The position numbers were made by a program, and so were the translations under genes. A model generated the notes under the pieces. It was given only the letters and a program-made list of their open reading frames with translations. It did no database searches and was not told where the DNA came from. Shown in pieces: positions 50,703 through 59,537 of a DNA stretch of 63,280 nt. Numbering within the stretch: the first letter of the stretch is position 1; each line of letters starts with the position of its first letter. This DNA comes from Flavobacteriales bacterium (lineage in GTDB: Bacteria > Bacteroidota > Bacteroidia > CAIKAF01): the NCBI GenBank assembly GCA_025055575.1, contig JANWWP010000029.1, positions 1 through 63,280 on the forward strand. Reading direction: 5' to 3'.

Positions 50703-51491
50703 ATGCCCATCGTCAAAGTTTGTTTTACGCCGGCGCTCTATCCTCTGTATGCCGCGCGCGAAAGCATTACTGTGGTGGTGGATATCCTGCGGGCCACCAG
50801 CGCCATTTGCACAGCGTTTGAACATGGAATTGAGGCGGTCATTCCGGTTTCGGAGATAGAAGACACATTTTTTTATAAAGGAGACGAAAACTGTCTCTTA
50901 GCCGCTGAAAGAGGGGGAAGCATCGTGGAGGGGTTTGCCTACGGAAATTCCCCAAAAGACTACATGAAACCGGAAATCCGGGGAAAAACCCTTGTGATCA
51001 CCACCACCAACGGTACCCAGGCTATTGAGGCGGCCGCTGACTCAGACCTTATCCTCATCGGCTCTTTTCTAAATATCAGCGCCCTTTCTGAGGCCTTGAG
51101 CCAACTTCAGATGGACACTATGATTCTATGCGCCGGTTGGAAAAACCGTTTCAACCTGGAGGATACCCTTTTTGCCGGGGCGCTCACCCGGCGCCTTCTG
51201 GACAATGGCTTTTCCTATGCCCTGGACAGCGACGCCGCCATGGCTTCAGTGGCTATCTATCAGGCCGCCGGCAGCAATTTTTATGATTTTCTTGAAGAAT
51301 CTTCCCATCGTAAAAGGTTGGCCGCATTAAATCTGGAAGAAGATGTTCGTTTTTGTCTGACACCGGATTATACCCGTTGCCTGCCTTACATGGACGGCCC
51401 AATTATGCGCAATGCCCGCAATGTGGCCGAACTGGAAAGCATCGTGGCAAGCCGGCTTGCCCAGCCTGAAATCAATGCTCTAAAAAAATGA
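50703..51491 (+). CDS. comB: 2-phosphosulfolactate phosphatase family protein
   Basis: ComB dephosphorylates phosphosulfolactate in coenzyme M synthesis; homologues are common in bacteria that lack coenzyme M. Family motifs are VVVDILRATSAICTAF, LVITTTNGTQAI and ILCAGWKNRFNLEDTLFAG. ATG 50703 was chosen; TTG 50697 is possible. It overlaps the thioredoxin-fold gene as ATGA. A role in sulfonate metabolism, perhaps cysteate for sulfonolipids, is an inference. Confidence 0.88.
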   Translation: MPIVKVCFTPALYPLYAARESITVVVDILRATSAICTAFEHGIEAVIPVSEIEDTFFYKGDENCLLAAERGGSIVEGFAYGNSPKDYMKPEIRGKTLVITTTNGTQAIEAAADSDLILIGSFLNISALSEALSQLQMDTMILCAGWKNRFNLEDTLFAGALTRRLLDNGFSYALDSDAAMASVAIYQAAGSNFYDFLEESSHRKRLAALNLEEDVRFCLTPDYTRCLPYMDGPIMRNARNVAELESIVASRLAQPEINALKK

Positions 51492-52810
51492 CCCATATTC
51501 TGCTTATTTGTTTTTTTCTGAATTTCTCCATATTTCCAAAACACGTGCCTTGTGCCCATTTTGGAAGCCTTCCGTTCAAAATGACCGCTCCTGCCAAAGG
51601 CAAGCCACTTTTTTCCGATAAAAACTACTACCAGGCCTTGCAGGAAGCCCGGAGGAAGAAGAAGGGCCTTTTTGTTTACTTCCGAAGAAATGTGTGCGGA
51701 CCCTGTGACCAAATGGAAGAAATCATTTTTAAAGAACCGGAAGTCAGAGATTTTTACGAACGGTATTTTGTATGCATTAAAATGAACTGCGATGATGAAT
51801 TCGGAAGCTCTTTTTGCGGCACCAAACGAATCCAACAGGTGCCGGCCTATCTATTCCTGAATCCAAAAGACGAAAGCTCTTTGTATCAGGACGCCGGATT
51901 TTTTGAGAAAAATACCATGATCCGCCTCGCCAAAGCCGGGCGCGATTTTGGCGCCCTGATGGTGGAGATGTATGGCAAATTTGAAACAGAAAGCAACCTG
52001 CCCGATGATTTTTTTGAGGATTATGCCCGTTTTTTGGAATACCGGAATGAGCGCGCCCTGAAAATGAAAGTCATGCGACGCTACATTGAATCGCGCACAC
52101 CTGCCCAGCTGGCCACGCCCACTGGCTGGAAATTTCTCAAAGAACTCACCTCCAGCACCGACGACAAATACTTCGATATATTTTACAATAATATCCGGCT
52201 TTTTGTTGAAAAGTTTGGTCCGGGAGAAGTGAAGGAACATGCCGTACGAATTTTTCAATTAGATAAGGAAAAAGCCGTCCTTGCGGAAGATGATGTGCTT
52301 TTCCGGCGGGCCTTGGACCTCTACATGAAGACCATCGCCGCCACCGAAACCAACCTCGGAGAGAAGCAAAGAAAACTCATCGAAAATGGGTATAAAACCG
52401 AATACTATCTGCGCGTGAAGGATTATCCCCAGTATGCCCGCTTTGCTGTCCAGTGCGTGGGGGATCTGTATGGAAACAACCCACGCCTATTGTACGAACA
52501 TGCCCTCAATTTTGCTTTAAATATTTCAGAAAAATCGTATTTGGAAACCGCTCTTTCCTGGGCCGCGCAGAGCATTTTGCTCTCTCCGCATTATGAAAAC
52601 ACGGCGGTGTACGCCATGCTGCTCCAGAAAACAGGGGACAATGAAATGGCCTATAAAATGACCGAACGCGCCTTGAATTATTCCAAGGAGGAAGGCGTAT
52701 TCGACCGTTTCAAGATGGCCGAGCTGCGCGAACTGTTGCAAACCCTGCTGGACAAAGGCAGTCCCCCGCAAACGGCTCCACCCCGCTCCAAAACCAGTCG
52801 GACCCCCTGA
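51488..52810 (+). CDS. Exported thioredoxin-fold protein with long helical C-terminus
   Basis: A signal peptide (about 1-22) leads into a thioredoxin-like domain with active-site CGPC (Cys70 and Cys73) at about 40-140. A further 300 residues are mostly helical, TPR-like in look, ending in a proline-rich tail. It should act in the periplasm in disulfide exchange or redox. It starts inside the comB stop (ATGA) and ends 11 bases before glpK. Confidence 0.8.
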   Translation: MTHILLICFFLNFSIFPKHVPCAHFGSLPFKMTAPAKGKPLFSDKNYYQALQEARRKKKGLFVYFRRNVCGPCDQMEEIIFKEPEVRDFYERYFVCIKMNCDDEFGSSFCGTKRIQQVPAYLFLNPKDESSLYQDAGFFEKNTMIRLAKAGRDFGALMVEMYGKFETESNLPDDFFEDYARFLEYRNERALKMKVMRRYIESRTPAQLATPTGWKFLKELTSSTDDKYFDIFYNNIRLFVEKFGPGEVKEHAVRIFQLDKEKAVLAEDDVLFRRALDLYMKTIAATETNLGEKQRKLIENGYKTEYYLRVKDYPQYARFAVQCVGDLYGNNPRLLYEHALNFALNISEKSYLETALSWAAQSILLSPHYENTAVYAMLLQKTGDNEMAYKMTERALNYSKEEGVFDRFKMAELRELLQTLLDKGSPPQTAPPRSKTSRTP

Positions 52811-52821
52811 TAATTTCCTGC

Positions 52822-54291
52822 ATGGCCACCTGCTATTTGGCGCTCGACGCCGGCACCACCAGTTGCCGCACCTTGGTATTTTCACAGGATGGCCGCCTGG
52901 CGGGCATGGCTCAGAAAGAACTGACCCAATATTTTCCGCAACCCGGCTGGGTGGAACACGATCCTGAAGAAATTTTGGATTGCCAATTTTCCACTCTGAA
53001 GGAAGCCCTCAGGAGTGCCGGGGTGGAAGCCTCTCATATTGCAGCTGCCGGAATTACCAATCAACGCGAAACGGTAGTGGCCTGGGATGGCCGGACGGGC
53101 CGATCCCTTCACAAAGCCATCGTGTGGCAGGACCGACGCACGGTCGAAATATGCAATGCACTGAAGTCCGAAGGTCTGGAGCCTTACATCAGGGAAAATA
53201 CAGGCCTGGTGGCGGATGCCTATTTCTCAGCCACCAAAATGCATTGGCTTTTGCACCATGCTGGGGCCGTCTCAGAAGCCGCAAACCGCAACACCTTGAG
53301 GTTTGGCACCGTGGATGCCTGGTTGCTCTGGCATTTGACGCGCGGTCAGGTGTATGCCACCGATATATCCAATGCCGCCCGCACCCTGCTTTTCAATCTT
53401 CACACAAAGGATTGGGATGATGTTCTGCTGAGGCGCTTGGGTATGCAGCGCGCTTGGCTGCCAGAGATTATCCCCAGCATCGGGTTTTCCGGATTCATCC
53501 ACCCGGATTTTCTGGGCCGGTCTATACCCATCACAGGTGTGGCCGGCGACCAGCAAGCGGCCCTTTTTGGCCACGGAGCCACGCGGCCGGGCATGGTAAA
53601 AAATACTTTTGGCACCGGTTGCTTTATGCTCATGAACACAGGCCAGCGGCCGGTGTCTTCACGCTTTGGCCTGCTCACTACGGTCGCCTGGCAGAAGGGC
53701 GCCGATGTCACCTATGCTCTGGAAGGAAGCGTATTTATTGCCGGCGCGGCCATTCAGTGGCTGCGCGATGGACTTAATCTCATTAAGCACGCCGGGGAGT
53801 CCGAGGTTTTGGCCCGGTCGGTGAACGACAACGGAGGGGTATATATGGTGCCGGCTTTCGCCGGCTTGGGCGCGCCTTACTGGGATATGGAGGCGCGGGG
53901 CCTGATCTCGGGTCTCACGCGGGGCACCACCCGTGCCCACATTGTCCGGGCTGCCCTGGAGTCCATGGCCTACCAAACCTGGGATATTTTGGACTGCATG
54001 CAAAAAGATGCCGGTTTTCCTTTACAAGATTTGTCGGTGGATGGGGGTGCCACAGCCAATTCATTTCTCATGCAGTTTTTGGCCGGCCTTCTTCAAATCC
54101 CTGTGAAAAGGCCAGCCATGCAGGAAATGACCGCCTTCGGCGCAGCCCGTATGGCCGCCGAAGGCATCCATCAAACACTTCCCATGCAGGATAATGGGTT
54201 GGAAATTTTTCAGCCCGCCATGCCAGCCTCTGAAGCACAGCAGTTGTTAGAAGGTTGGCGCCAAGCAATACGCAGAACCGTTAAAACATAG
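52822..54291 (+). CDS. glpK: Glycerol kinase
   Basis: The enzyme makes glycerol 3-phosphate. FGGY-family motifs are LALDAGTTSCR at the N-terminus, ITNQRETVVAWD, GRSLHKAIVWQDRRT, GVAGDQQAALFGHG and SVDGGATANSFLMQF. The 489 residues are normal. No glycerol facilitator or GlpD gene is adjacent. Confidence 0.95.
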   Translation: MATCYLALDAGTTSCRTLVFSQDGRLAGMAQKELTQYFPQPGWVEHDPEEILDCQFSTLKEALRSAGVEASHIAAAGITNQRETVVAWDGRTGRSLHKAIVWQDRRTVEICNALKSEGLEPYIRENTGLVADAYFSATKMHWLLHHAGAVSEAANRNTLRFGTVDAWLLWHLTRGQVYATDISNAARTLLFNLHTKDWDDVLLRRLGMQRAWLPEIIPSIGFSGFIHPDFLGRSIPITGVAGDQQAALFGHGATRPGMVKNTFGTGCFMLMNTGQRPVSSRFGLLTTVAWQKGADVTYALEGSVFIAGAAIQWLRDGLNLIKHAGESEVLARSVNDNGGVYMVPAFAGLGAPYWDMEARGLISGLTRGTTRAHIVRAALESMAYQTWDILDCMQKDAGFPLQDLSVDGGATANSFLMQFLAGLLQIPVKRPAMQEMTAFGAARMAAEGIHQTLPMQDNGLEIFQPAMPASEAQQLLEGWRQAIRRTVKT

Positions 54292-54724
54292 GATCCGGCT
54301 TTTTTTAACTAAGGTTTTTCCCTTAAGATTTTTTTCAGGACTTACTTCACCAGGATTATTTTCTCTGGATTACTTCTCAATAAAAGTTGATTTTTTTAAC
54401 CCCAAATAATTTTGAATTCCTTCCTTCACGATTCCTGTGGACCTGTCTTTTTCTAGATTTTTTTTAAGACCGACGGGGGCTCCAAGGCACATGGATGCAC
54501 GGCCTAAGGTGTTGAACATTAAACTAAGATTTGTTTAAGCTAAGTCTTGGCGTCAGCGCTATAAATACATCAGTGCCCATCGCCTCAGCGTCCGATGCAG
54601 GTGAGGTCCACAGTGGGGCAGGAAAGAATGTACCTGGACGCATATCTATTGGATAATTTTATAAAAAATTAAGGAAAAATCCAAGGCGGAAATTTCCCGG
54701 CTTTTAGAAAAAGTTTTAATTTTG
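54292..54724. other. Long convergent intergenic region without a gene
   Basis: About 433 bases between two convergent stops, the longest gene-free stretch here. It holds a likely terminator near glpK (54310-54335), a direct repeat TTAAACTAAG / TTAAGCTAAG (54519-54528 and 54535-54544) and otherwise no reading frame above about 30 codons that I can support. It may hold a decayed gene or a small RNA. Confidence 0.6.
54310..54335 (+). terminator. Probable terminator of glpK
   Basis: TAAGG-TTTTTC-CCTTA forms a short stem, followed two bases later by a seven-T run, 19 bases after the glpK stop. Confidence 0.45.
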
Positions 54725-55735
54725 TCAGGGCACCACGAATTTTAAACGAATTCCTTCGCATTCAGCAATATATAAACCTGAAGAAAGTATTTTTTCGGAA
54801 ACAAAAAAAGAGCTTTGGGCCTTGGAGTTTAATACAAGGCGCCCGCCGGCATCGAATACCTTAAATTGTGCCCCAGGTTTGAGAAACTCCGCCCAGAGGC
54901 GGCCGTCTGGCATCGCCCGTACACAAAAGAGAGGACGCCCTTGTTCTTCCTCCAGGCCAACCGTGGAACCTTCAATCTCCACATCGTCCACTGCAAAATA
55001 GGGCGGCGTATTCATGCCCATCAGACCCACGTCGCTGCTGCGCAGAATAAAAAGAAGGCTATCCATGGGAGCCGGCAAATTCAGGTCCAGCTTTTCCCAG
55101 GTGTTTAATATGTAATCTTGTGCTGAGGCGCCCGGAAAACGAAAATCGGCCAGGTACAATTCGGCAGAATCCCCTTGCAAGGCGCCGGCCACATAGCGCT
55201 TCACCACCACTTTAAAAAAATCCGGATCGGTGCCGTCCTGACCACCAAATTTTTTAGAGACGCCCAGCCCTTGGCGCATGGCTTCGTAATTCCAGGTGGT
55301 GTTGGTGAGATACAGGCTTTTGATACGGGCGCCGGGGCTCAATGCATGGGTGCGCAACCGGGCCATACCCAAGCCTACGGCGAACCCCTGGGACCCGCCA
55401 TTTCCACTGTAGGCTTTCACCCCATACACATTTTGAACCGTAGCGGTGCTGGAATCGACCCTTCGGCTCAGGGCCCACCCCTGCACCCAAAAACCTCCGT
55501 AAAGGGTATCATATACATTTGGAAAAACAATAAGCCCTTGGGGTGTGCTGAAGGAGTAAGTGGTACCAAAAGGCTGCTCAGAACCGTTCAGATAGTCTTG
55601 GCCGGGGGGCACCATGTTTTCAAAATCTACGACATAGGTCGACTGGCCAAAAAGATGTATGGAACTCCTCACGGACAGGTGCATGCACCCTGCCCACAGT
55701 GCTGTCAGTTTTAAGAAAAGGTATAACCTGTACAT
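54725..55735 (-). CDS. Secreted DUF4465 protein with T9SS sorting domain
   Basis: A 336-residue exported protein with an N-terminal signal segment (to about residue 31). The DUF4465 core includes FGTTYSFSTPQG, WVQGWALSRR, LYLTNTTWNYEAMRQG and KKFGGQDGTDPDFFKVVV. The last ~70 residues (FKVFDAGGRLVLN to GLYIAECEG) form a C-terminal sorting domain of type IX secretion. It is probably released or bound at the cell surface. Function of DUF4465 is unknown. Confidence 0.83.
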   Translation of the reverse strand: MYRLYLFLKLTALWAGCMHLSVRSSIHLFGQSTYVVDFENMVPPGQDYLNGSEQPFGTTYSFSTPQGLIVFPNVYDTLYGGFWVQGWALSRRVDSSTATVQNVYGVKAYSGNGGSQGFAVGLGMARLRTHALSPGARIKSLYLTNTTWNYEAMRQGLGVSKKFGGQDGTDPDFFKVVVKRYVAGALQGDSAELYLADFRFPGASAQDYILNTWEKLDLNLPAPMDSLLFILRSSDVGLMGMNTPPYFAVDDVEIEGSTVGLEEEQGRPLFCVRAMPDGRLWAEFLKPGAQFKVFDAGGRLVLNSKAQSSFFVSEKILSSGLYIAECEGIRLKFVVP

Positions 55736-55888
55736 GATTTAATTTTTTTAAAGCAAATTTAAGAAGGGAACGCTCTCTAAAATTTTGACACCTCGAAAGC
55801 TTTTTCAGATGAGATTTCTTTTGAATTGAAACCTTCAAAAAATCCCTTTGAAATCCGAATGGGTTGTTTTTTTGTTCCTAAATCGAGA

Positions 55889-57016
55889 ATGCTTTTTAGG
55901 CTTATTGGAATAGGCTTCCTGTCGGCTCTCATTTGGGAAGGCTGTTCAGTCGGCAGAATGTGGCATGCCAAAAGCCTAAAATCCTTTCCTCCTCCGAAAG
56001 ATCCGCCCGTTTATTCAATTTGGCTCCTCGGCGACGCCGGACGCCTGCCCCAGGGACCAGCGAAGGCGCTTTTTGATTCATTAAAGGCCCAGCTAACCCG
56101 TGCTTCATCCCATAGCATGCTGGTGTTTTTAGGTGACAATGTATACCCTCAGGGCCTCGCCTCGGAGGGACACTCAGAACGATCCCGGCAGGAAGAAATC
56201 TTAGCACGGCAAGTGGCCTTGTACGAAAGTTTTCCGGGCACCGTCCTGTGGTTGGCCGGCAACCACGATTGGCAGCGCGGTGGACCTGAGGGCTGGCCGG
56301 CGCGCTTGCGCCAGGAAGCATGGATAGAAAAAAAGAGCGAACGGGGCAATGTTTACCTTCCCGACAGTGGCTGTCCCGGGCCTTATGTCCTGAGGCCTAA
56401 TCCAGGGCTGGCGCTGGTGGCCTTAGACACCCAGTGGTGGCTGCATGAAACTGAACGCCCTATGCATAGTTGTGGGTTAGAAACCGAAGATGATTTCCTA
56501 AAAAATTTAAAAGATACACTGGCCCATTTATGGGGTTCGCGGGTGGTGTTGGTGGGGCATCATCCTTTGCTGAGCCGGGGCCCGCACGGAGGCGCTTATC
56601 CCTGGCAAGCCCATGTCTTTCCCCTGGCCGAACATTTCCGCTGGGGTTGGATTCCCATGCCTCTATTAGGAACGGCGTACGTCTTGATGCGGCGTGCCGG
56701 TTATATCCAGGACTTGACCCACCGCCACTACCAAAGGTGGCGCGACACCCTGCTCTCTGCGCTAAAAAAACATCCCGGATCGGTGTATGTCAGCGGCCAC
56801 GATCATGGTTTGCAATACCTTAAAAAAGATAATATCCACTTTCTGGTGTCTGGTTCGGGCTCCGAAACAAGCCACATCGTAAGAGGACGCAACTTAATGG
56901 CCGCTGCAAACCGCAGGGGTTATGTGAAATTAGAATTCTACAACAACATGCTTCTTTGTTATTTTTACACGTTTGGAAAAAAGTCTGAATGCTTTACTTT
57001 TAGATTAATGGATTAA
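55889..57016 (+). CDS. Metallophosphoesterase, probable lipoprotein
   Basis: A calcineurin-like phosphoesterase. Metal motifs are LLGDAGR, VFLGDNVYPQG, WLAGNHDW, LVGHHPLLSRG and VSGHDHGLQYL, all intact. I chose ATG 55889, which gives a lipoprotein-like signal with a Cys in LIWEGC; ATG 55859 and TTG 55826 are alternatives. Bacteroidetes relatives are often much longer, with an outer membrane barrel; this one ends after the catalytic domain. Confidence 0.8.
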   Translation: MLFRLIGIGFLSALIWEGCSVGRMWHAKSLKSFPPPKDPPVYSIWLLGDAGRLPQGPAKALFDSLKAQLTRASSHSMLVFLGDNVYPQGLASEGHSERSRQEEILARQVALYESFPGTVLWLAGNHDWQRGGPEGWPARLRQEAWIEKKSERGNVYLPDSGCPGPYVLRPNPGLALVALDTQWWLHETERPMHSCGLETEDDFLKNLKDTLAHLWGSRVVLVGHHPLLSRGPHGGAYPWQAHVFPLAEHFRWGWIPMPLLGTAYVLMRRAGYIQDLTHRHYQRWRDTLLSALKKHPGSVYVSGHDHGLQYLKKDNIHFLVSGSGSETSHIVRGRNLMAAANRRGYVKLEFYNNMLLCYFYTFGKKSECFTFRLMD

Positions 57017-57085
57017 TGCCGTGATGTGATTCGCCTGACAGGATTTTGAAAATCAGAATAATATTTGAAATAAGTTTTCTTAAAA

Positions 57086-58153
57086 ATGAAAAAAATATGG
57101 ATTTATGGAGCCCTGTTGCTTTTGTTAATAATCCTGATTTTTGGAGCCTTTTTGGCCTATGCCACCTGGAAGGATTATCAACCCAAGCCAAGAGAAATAG
57201 TATTTATTGAAGACAGAGGCATGGTACCTGCAGATACCGAGCTGCCTGATACCCTGACTGCTCTCATTTGGAATATCGGTTACGGTGGCCTGGGCGCTGA
57301 AACAGATTTTTTCTTTGATGGCGGAAGGATGGTGCGGCCTTCCTTGGAGCTGGCCCGGAATTATTTGGACAATATTTGTCGCTTCCTCGGCCAGATGGAC
57401 AGCGTGGATTTTTTGCTGCTTCAGGAAGTGGATGTCCATAGCCGACGCAGCTTTTACACAGACCAGGTCGAACGTATCAGTCAGGCTATGCCGGGTCGGG
57501 TATTCAGCTTTGCTAAAAATTACGACGCCTGGTTTGTGCCCCAACCTATAACCCAGCCCTACGGACGGGTGGTGGCCGGCCTCATGTCCCTGGCCCGGCA
57601 TCGTCCGGCACTGGCCACGCGCATTGCCCTGAAGCCGGATGCCACCTGGCCCACCGGCCTGTTCATGCTGGACCGTTGTTTGCTGGAGTGGCGTTTTCCT
57701 GTTGGTAACGGGAAAGATTTGATAGTCTATAATCTTCATCTTTCCGCCTACGACGATGGGGATGTGAAACAAAACCAAATGGACAGCCTGCGCCAGATTT
57801 TTCTAAGGGAATATGCTCAGGGACACTACATCATCGCCGGCGGAGACTGGAATCAAAACCCACCCGGGTATGAGCCCTCGTCCCATAATCCGCATTTGAA
57901 ACCCACCACTTCCGTACCTGAAATTTTTCCGGCTGAAGGCTGGCATTGGGCATTTCAAACGGAGGTGCCCACCAACCGCAGCCTTCAGGAACCTTATCGT
58001 CCCGGGCACACACCGGTGAATGTTATTGATTTCTTTCTCCTCAGCCCCAACATTAAGTTACTGGAAGTAAAAGGGCTGGATTTGGGATTTCAAGACAGCG
58101 ACCACCAGCCTGTGGGGCTGCGCTGTGTTTTAAACCGATCCGGAATTCAATGA
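57086..58153 (+). CDS. Endonuclease/exonuclease/phosphatase family protein, membrane-anchored
   Basis: An EEP-fold enzyme of 355 residues with an N-terminal membrane helix (about 6-27). Catalytic motifs are IWNIGYGG (Asn), LLLQEVD (Glu), VYNLHLSA, AGGDWNQ (Asp-Asn) and DSDHQPVGL (Asp-His). The family includes DNases, phospholipases and lipid phosphatases; outside the cytoplasm a sphingomyelinase-like role is as likely as a nuclease. It follows the phosphoesterase gene by 69 bases. Confidence 0.83.
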   Translation: MKKIWIYGALLLLLIILIFGAFLAYATWKDYQPKPREIVFIEDRGMVPADTELPDTLTALIWNIGYGGLGAETDFFFDGGRMVRPSLELARNYLDNICRFLGQMDSVDFLLLQEVDVHSRRSFYTDQVERISQAMPGRVFSFAKNYDAWFVPQPITQPYGRVVAGLMSLARHRPALATRIALKPDATWPTGLFMLDRCLLEWRFPVGNGKDLIVYNLHLSAYDDGDVKQNQMDSLRQIFLREYAQGHYIIAGGDWNQNPPGYEPSSHNPHLKPTTSVPEIFPAEGWHWAFQTEVPTNRSLQEPYRPGHTPVNVIDFFLLSPNIKLLEVKGLDLGFQDSDHQPVGLRCVLNRSGIQ

Positions 58154-58231
58154 ACGAATTCAGAAAAAATTTGCCAATACGGCCCAATTCAAAACTCAGG
58201 CTTTGCTTAATTTTTTAAATTTCAGCAGAAT

Positions 58232-59254
58232 TTGGAACAAGAACGTCTCTTTTTAATTGATGCTTTAAATCCGGTCAATTTTTTTGGTCCGCAGGATGCC
58301 AATTTGCGCTTTCTGCGCGATACATTTCCGCGGCTTCGGATCACAGCGCGCGGAGACAACCTCAAAGTATTAGGTCAGCCCGGAGATGTGGAAAAATTTG
58401 CCAATCTTCTTCATAGAGCGTTGATACACCTGGAACAAAGAGGTGTATTAACCCCTCATGACCTGGACCACCTCCTCAGGCAGGAAACTTCCTCTGAGGC
58501 CTCAACCGTGGAAAAAACCACATCTAAAGAACAAGAAAAAGCGCCCGGCGACCTCATCGTTACAGGCAACGATGGTCTGCAGGTTAAAGCCCGTACCTTG
58601 AATCAAAAAAAACTGGTGGAGGCCGCTTACCGCCATGACCTCGTTTTTGCCATCGGACCTTCGGGTACAGGCAAAACCTACACAGCGGTAGCATTGGCTG
58701 TGAAAGCCATGCGCAACAAAGAAGTGCGGCGCATCATTCTGACGCGGCCCGCTGTGGAAGCTGGAGAAAATCTCGGATTTCTTCCCGGGGATTTAAAAGA
58801 CAAGCTGGATCCCTACTTGCAACCGCTCTACGATGCCCTTAGGGATATGATTCCCCAGGAAAAACTGCGCTACCTGATGGAAAACGGCCTCATCCAGATT
58901 GCCCCTTTGGCTTATATGCGGGGCCGCACCCTGGACAATGCTTTTGTGATTCTGGACGAAGCCCAGAACGCCACCCACACCCAAATGAAAATGTTTCTGA
59001 CACGCATGGGACAGAACGCGCGTTTTATTATCACAGGGGACCTCACCCAAGTGGATCTTCCCCCACGCCAACGCTCCGGTCTGCCCGAAGCCCTCCGGTT
59101 GCTGAAGGATATTCCCGGTATCGGATGCGTCTTTTTCGACCGTTCGGATGTGGTGCGCCATCCTTTGGTGCGTAAAGTGTTGGAAGCGTATGAGAGTGTG
59201 GAGAAAAAAACTGCGCACGAGGCCCCAGAAAATATTCCGCTCCAAAATACTTGA
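58232..59254 (+). CDS. phoH: PhoH family protein (YbeZ type)
   Basis: A cytoplasmic ATPase linked to RNA metabolism and ribosome maturation. An N-terminal KH-like segment (about 20-70) is followed by the PhoH domain. Walker A GPSGTGKT is at 142-149, Walker B FVILDEAQN near 239, and GDLTQVDLP follows. 340 residues. TTG 58232 is the likely start. Its usual partner, ybeY, is not next to it. Confidence 0.92.
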   Translation: MEQERLFLIDALNPVNFFGPQDANLRFLRDTFPRLRITARGDNLKVLGQPGDVEKFANLLHRALIHLEQRGVLTPHDLDHLLRQETSSEASTVEKTTSKEQEKAPGDLIVTGNDGLQVKARTLNQKKLVEAAYRHDLVFAIGPSGTGKTYTAVALAVKAMRNKEVRRIILTRPAVEAGENLGFLPGDLKDKLDPYLQPLYDALRDMIPQEKLRYLMENGLIQIAPLAYMRGRTLDNAFVILDEAQNATHTQMKMFLTRMGQNARFIITGDLTQVDLPPRQRSGLPEALRLLKDIPGIGCVFFDRSDVVRHPLVRKVLEAYESVEKKTAHEAPENIPLQNT

Positions 59255-59537
59255 GGTCGCTCCTTTTGGACGCCATGCGCATGCATTCCATTTTCTGACA
59301 ATTTTTAGGATCTAAAAAATCTTAAAAGACGTCCATTTCATAGTTTTTGACTAATTATTTGGGTCCAAAGTCCCCTTTGAAAAAAATTTCACATCGAATT
59401 CTTATCCTTTATTCTGAAACTTCTTCTCAAACAACCACATATTCGGGTAAAACTGGCTCTTTGTCTGATTGTTGTTAATAGTTTAATGCATTGGGAGCCT
59501 ACACAAAACTTTTTGAAAAACTTTTCTGCTCATCCAT
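59255..59537. other. Intergenic region before the helicase gene
   Basis: About 283 AT-rich bases with a weak hairpin at 59303-59327 and no clear TAnnTTTG box; TAGTTTTTG near 59340 is one base longer than the consensus. No gene supported. Confidence 0.5.
59303..59327 (+). terminator. Weak hairpin after phoH
   Basis: TTTTAGGAT and ATCTTAAAA pair (one G-U) around a seven-base loop, 48 bases after the phoH stop. No T-tract follows. Confidence 0.3.

Noticed and set aside
55889-57016. Metallophosphoesterase as the missing partner of the ligase-associated helicase
   Set aside because: It is a probable exported lipoprotein with a large insert, several genes away and separately expressed, unlike the small cytoplasmic phosphoesterase of that module.
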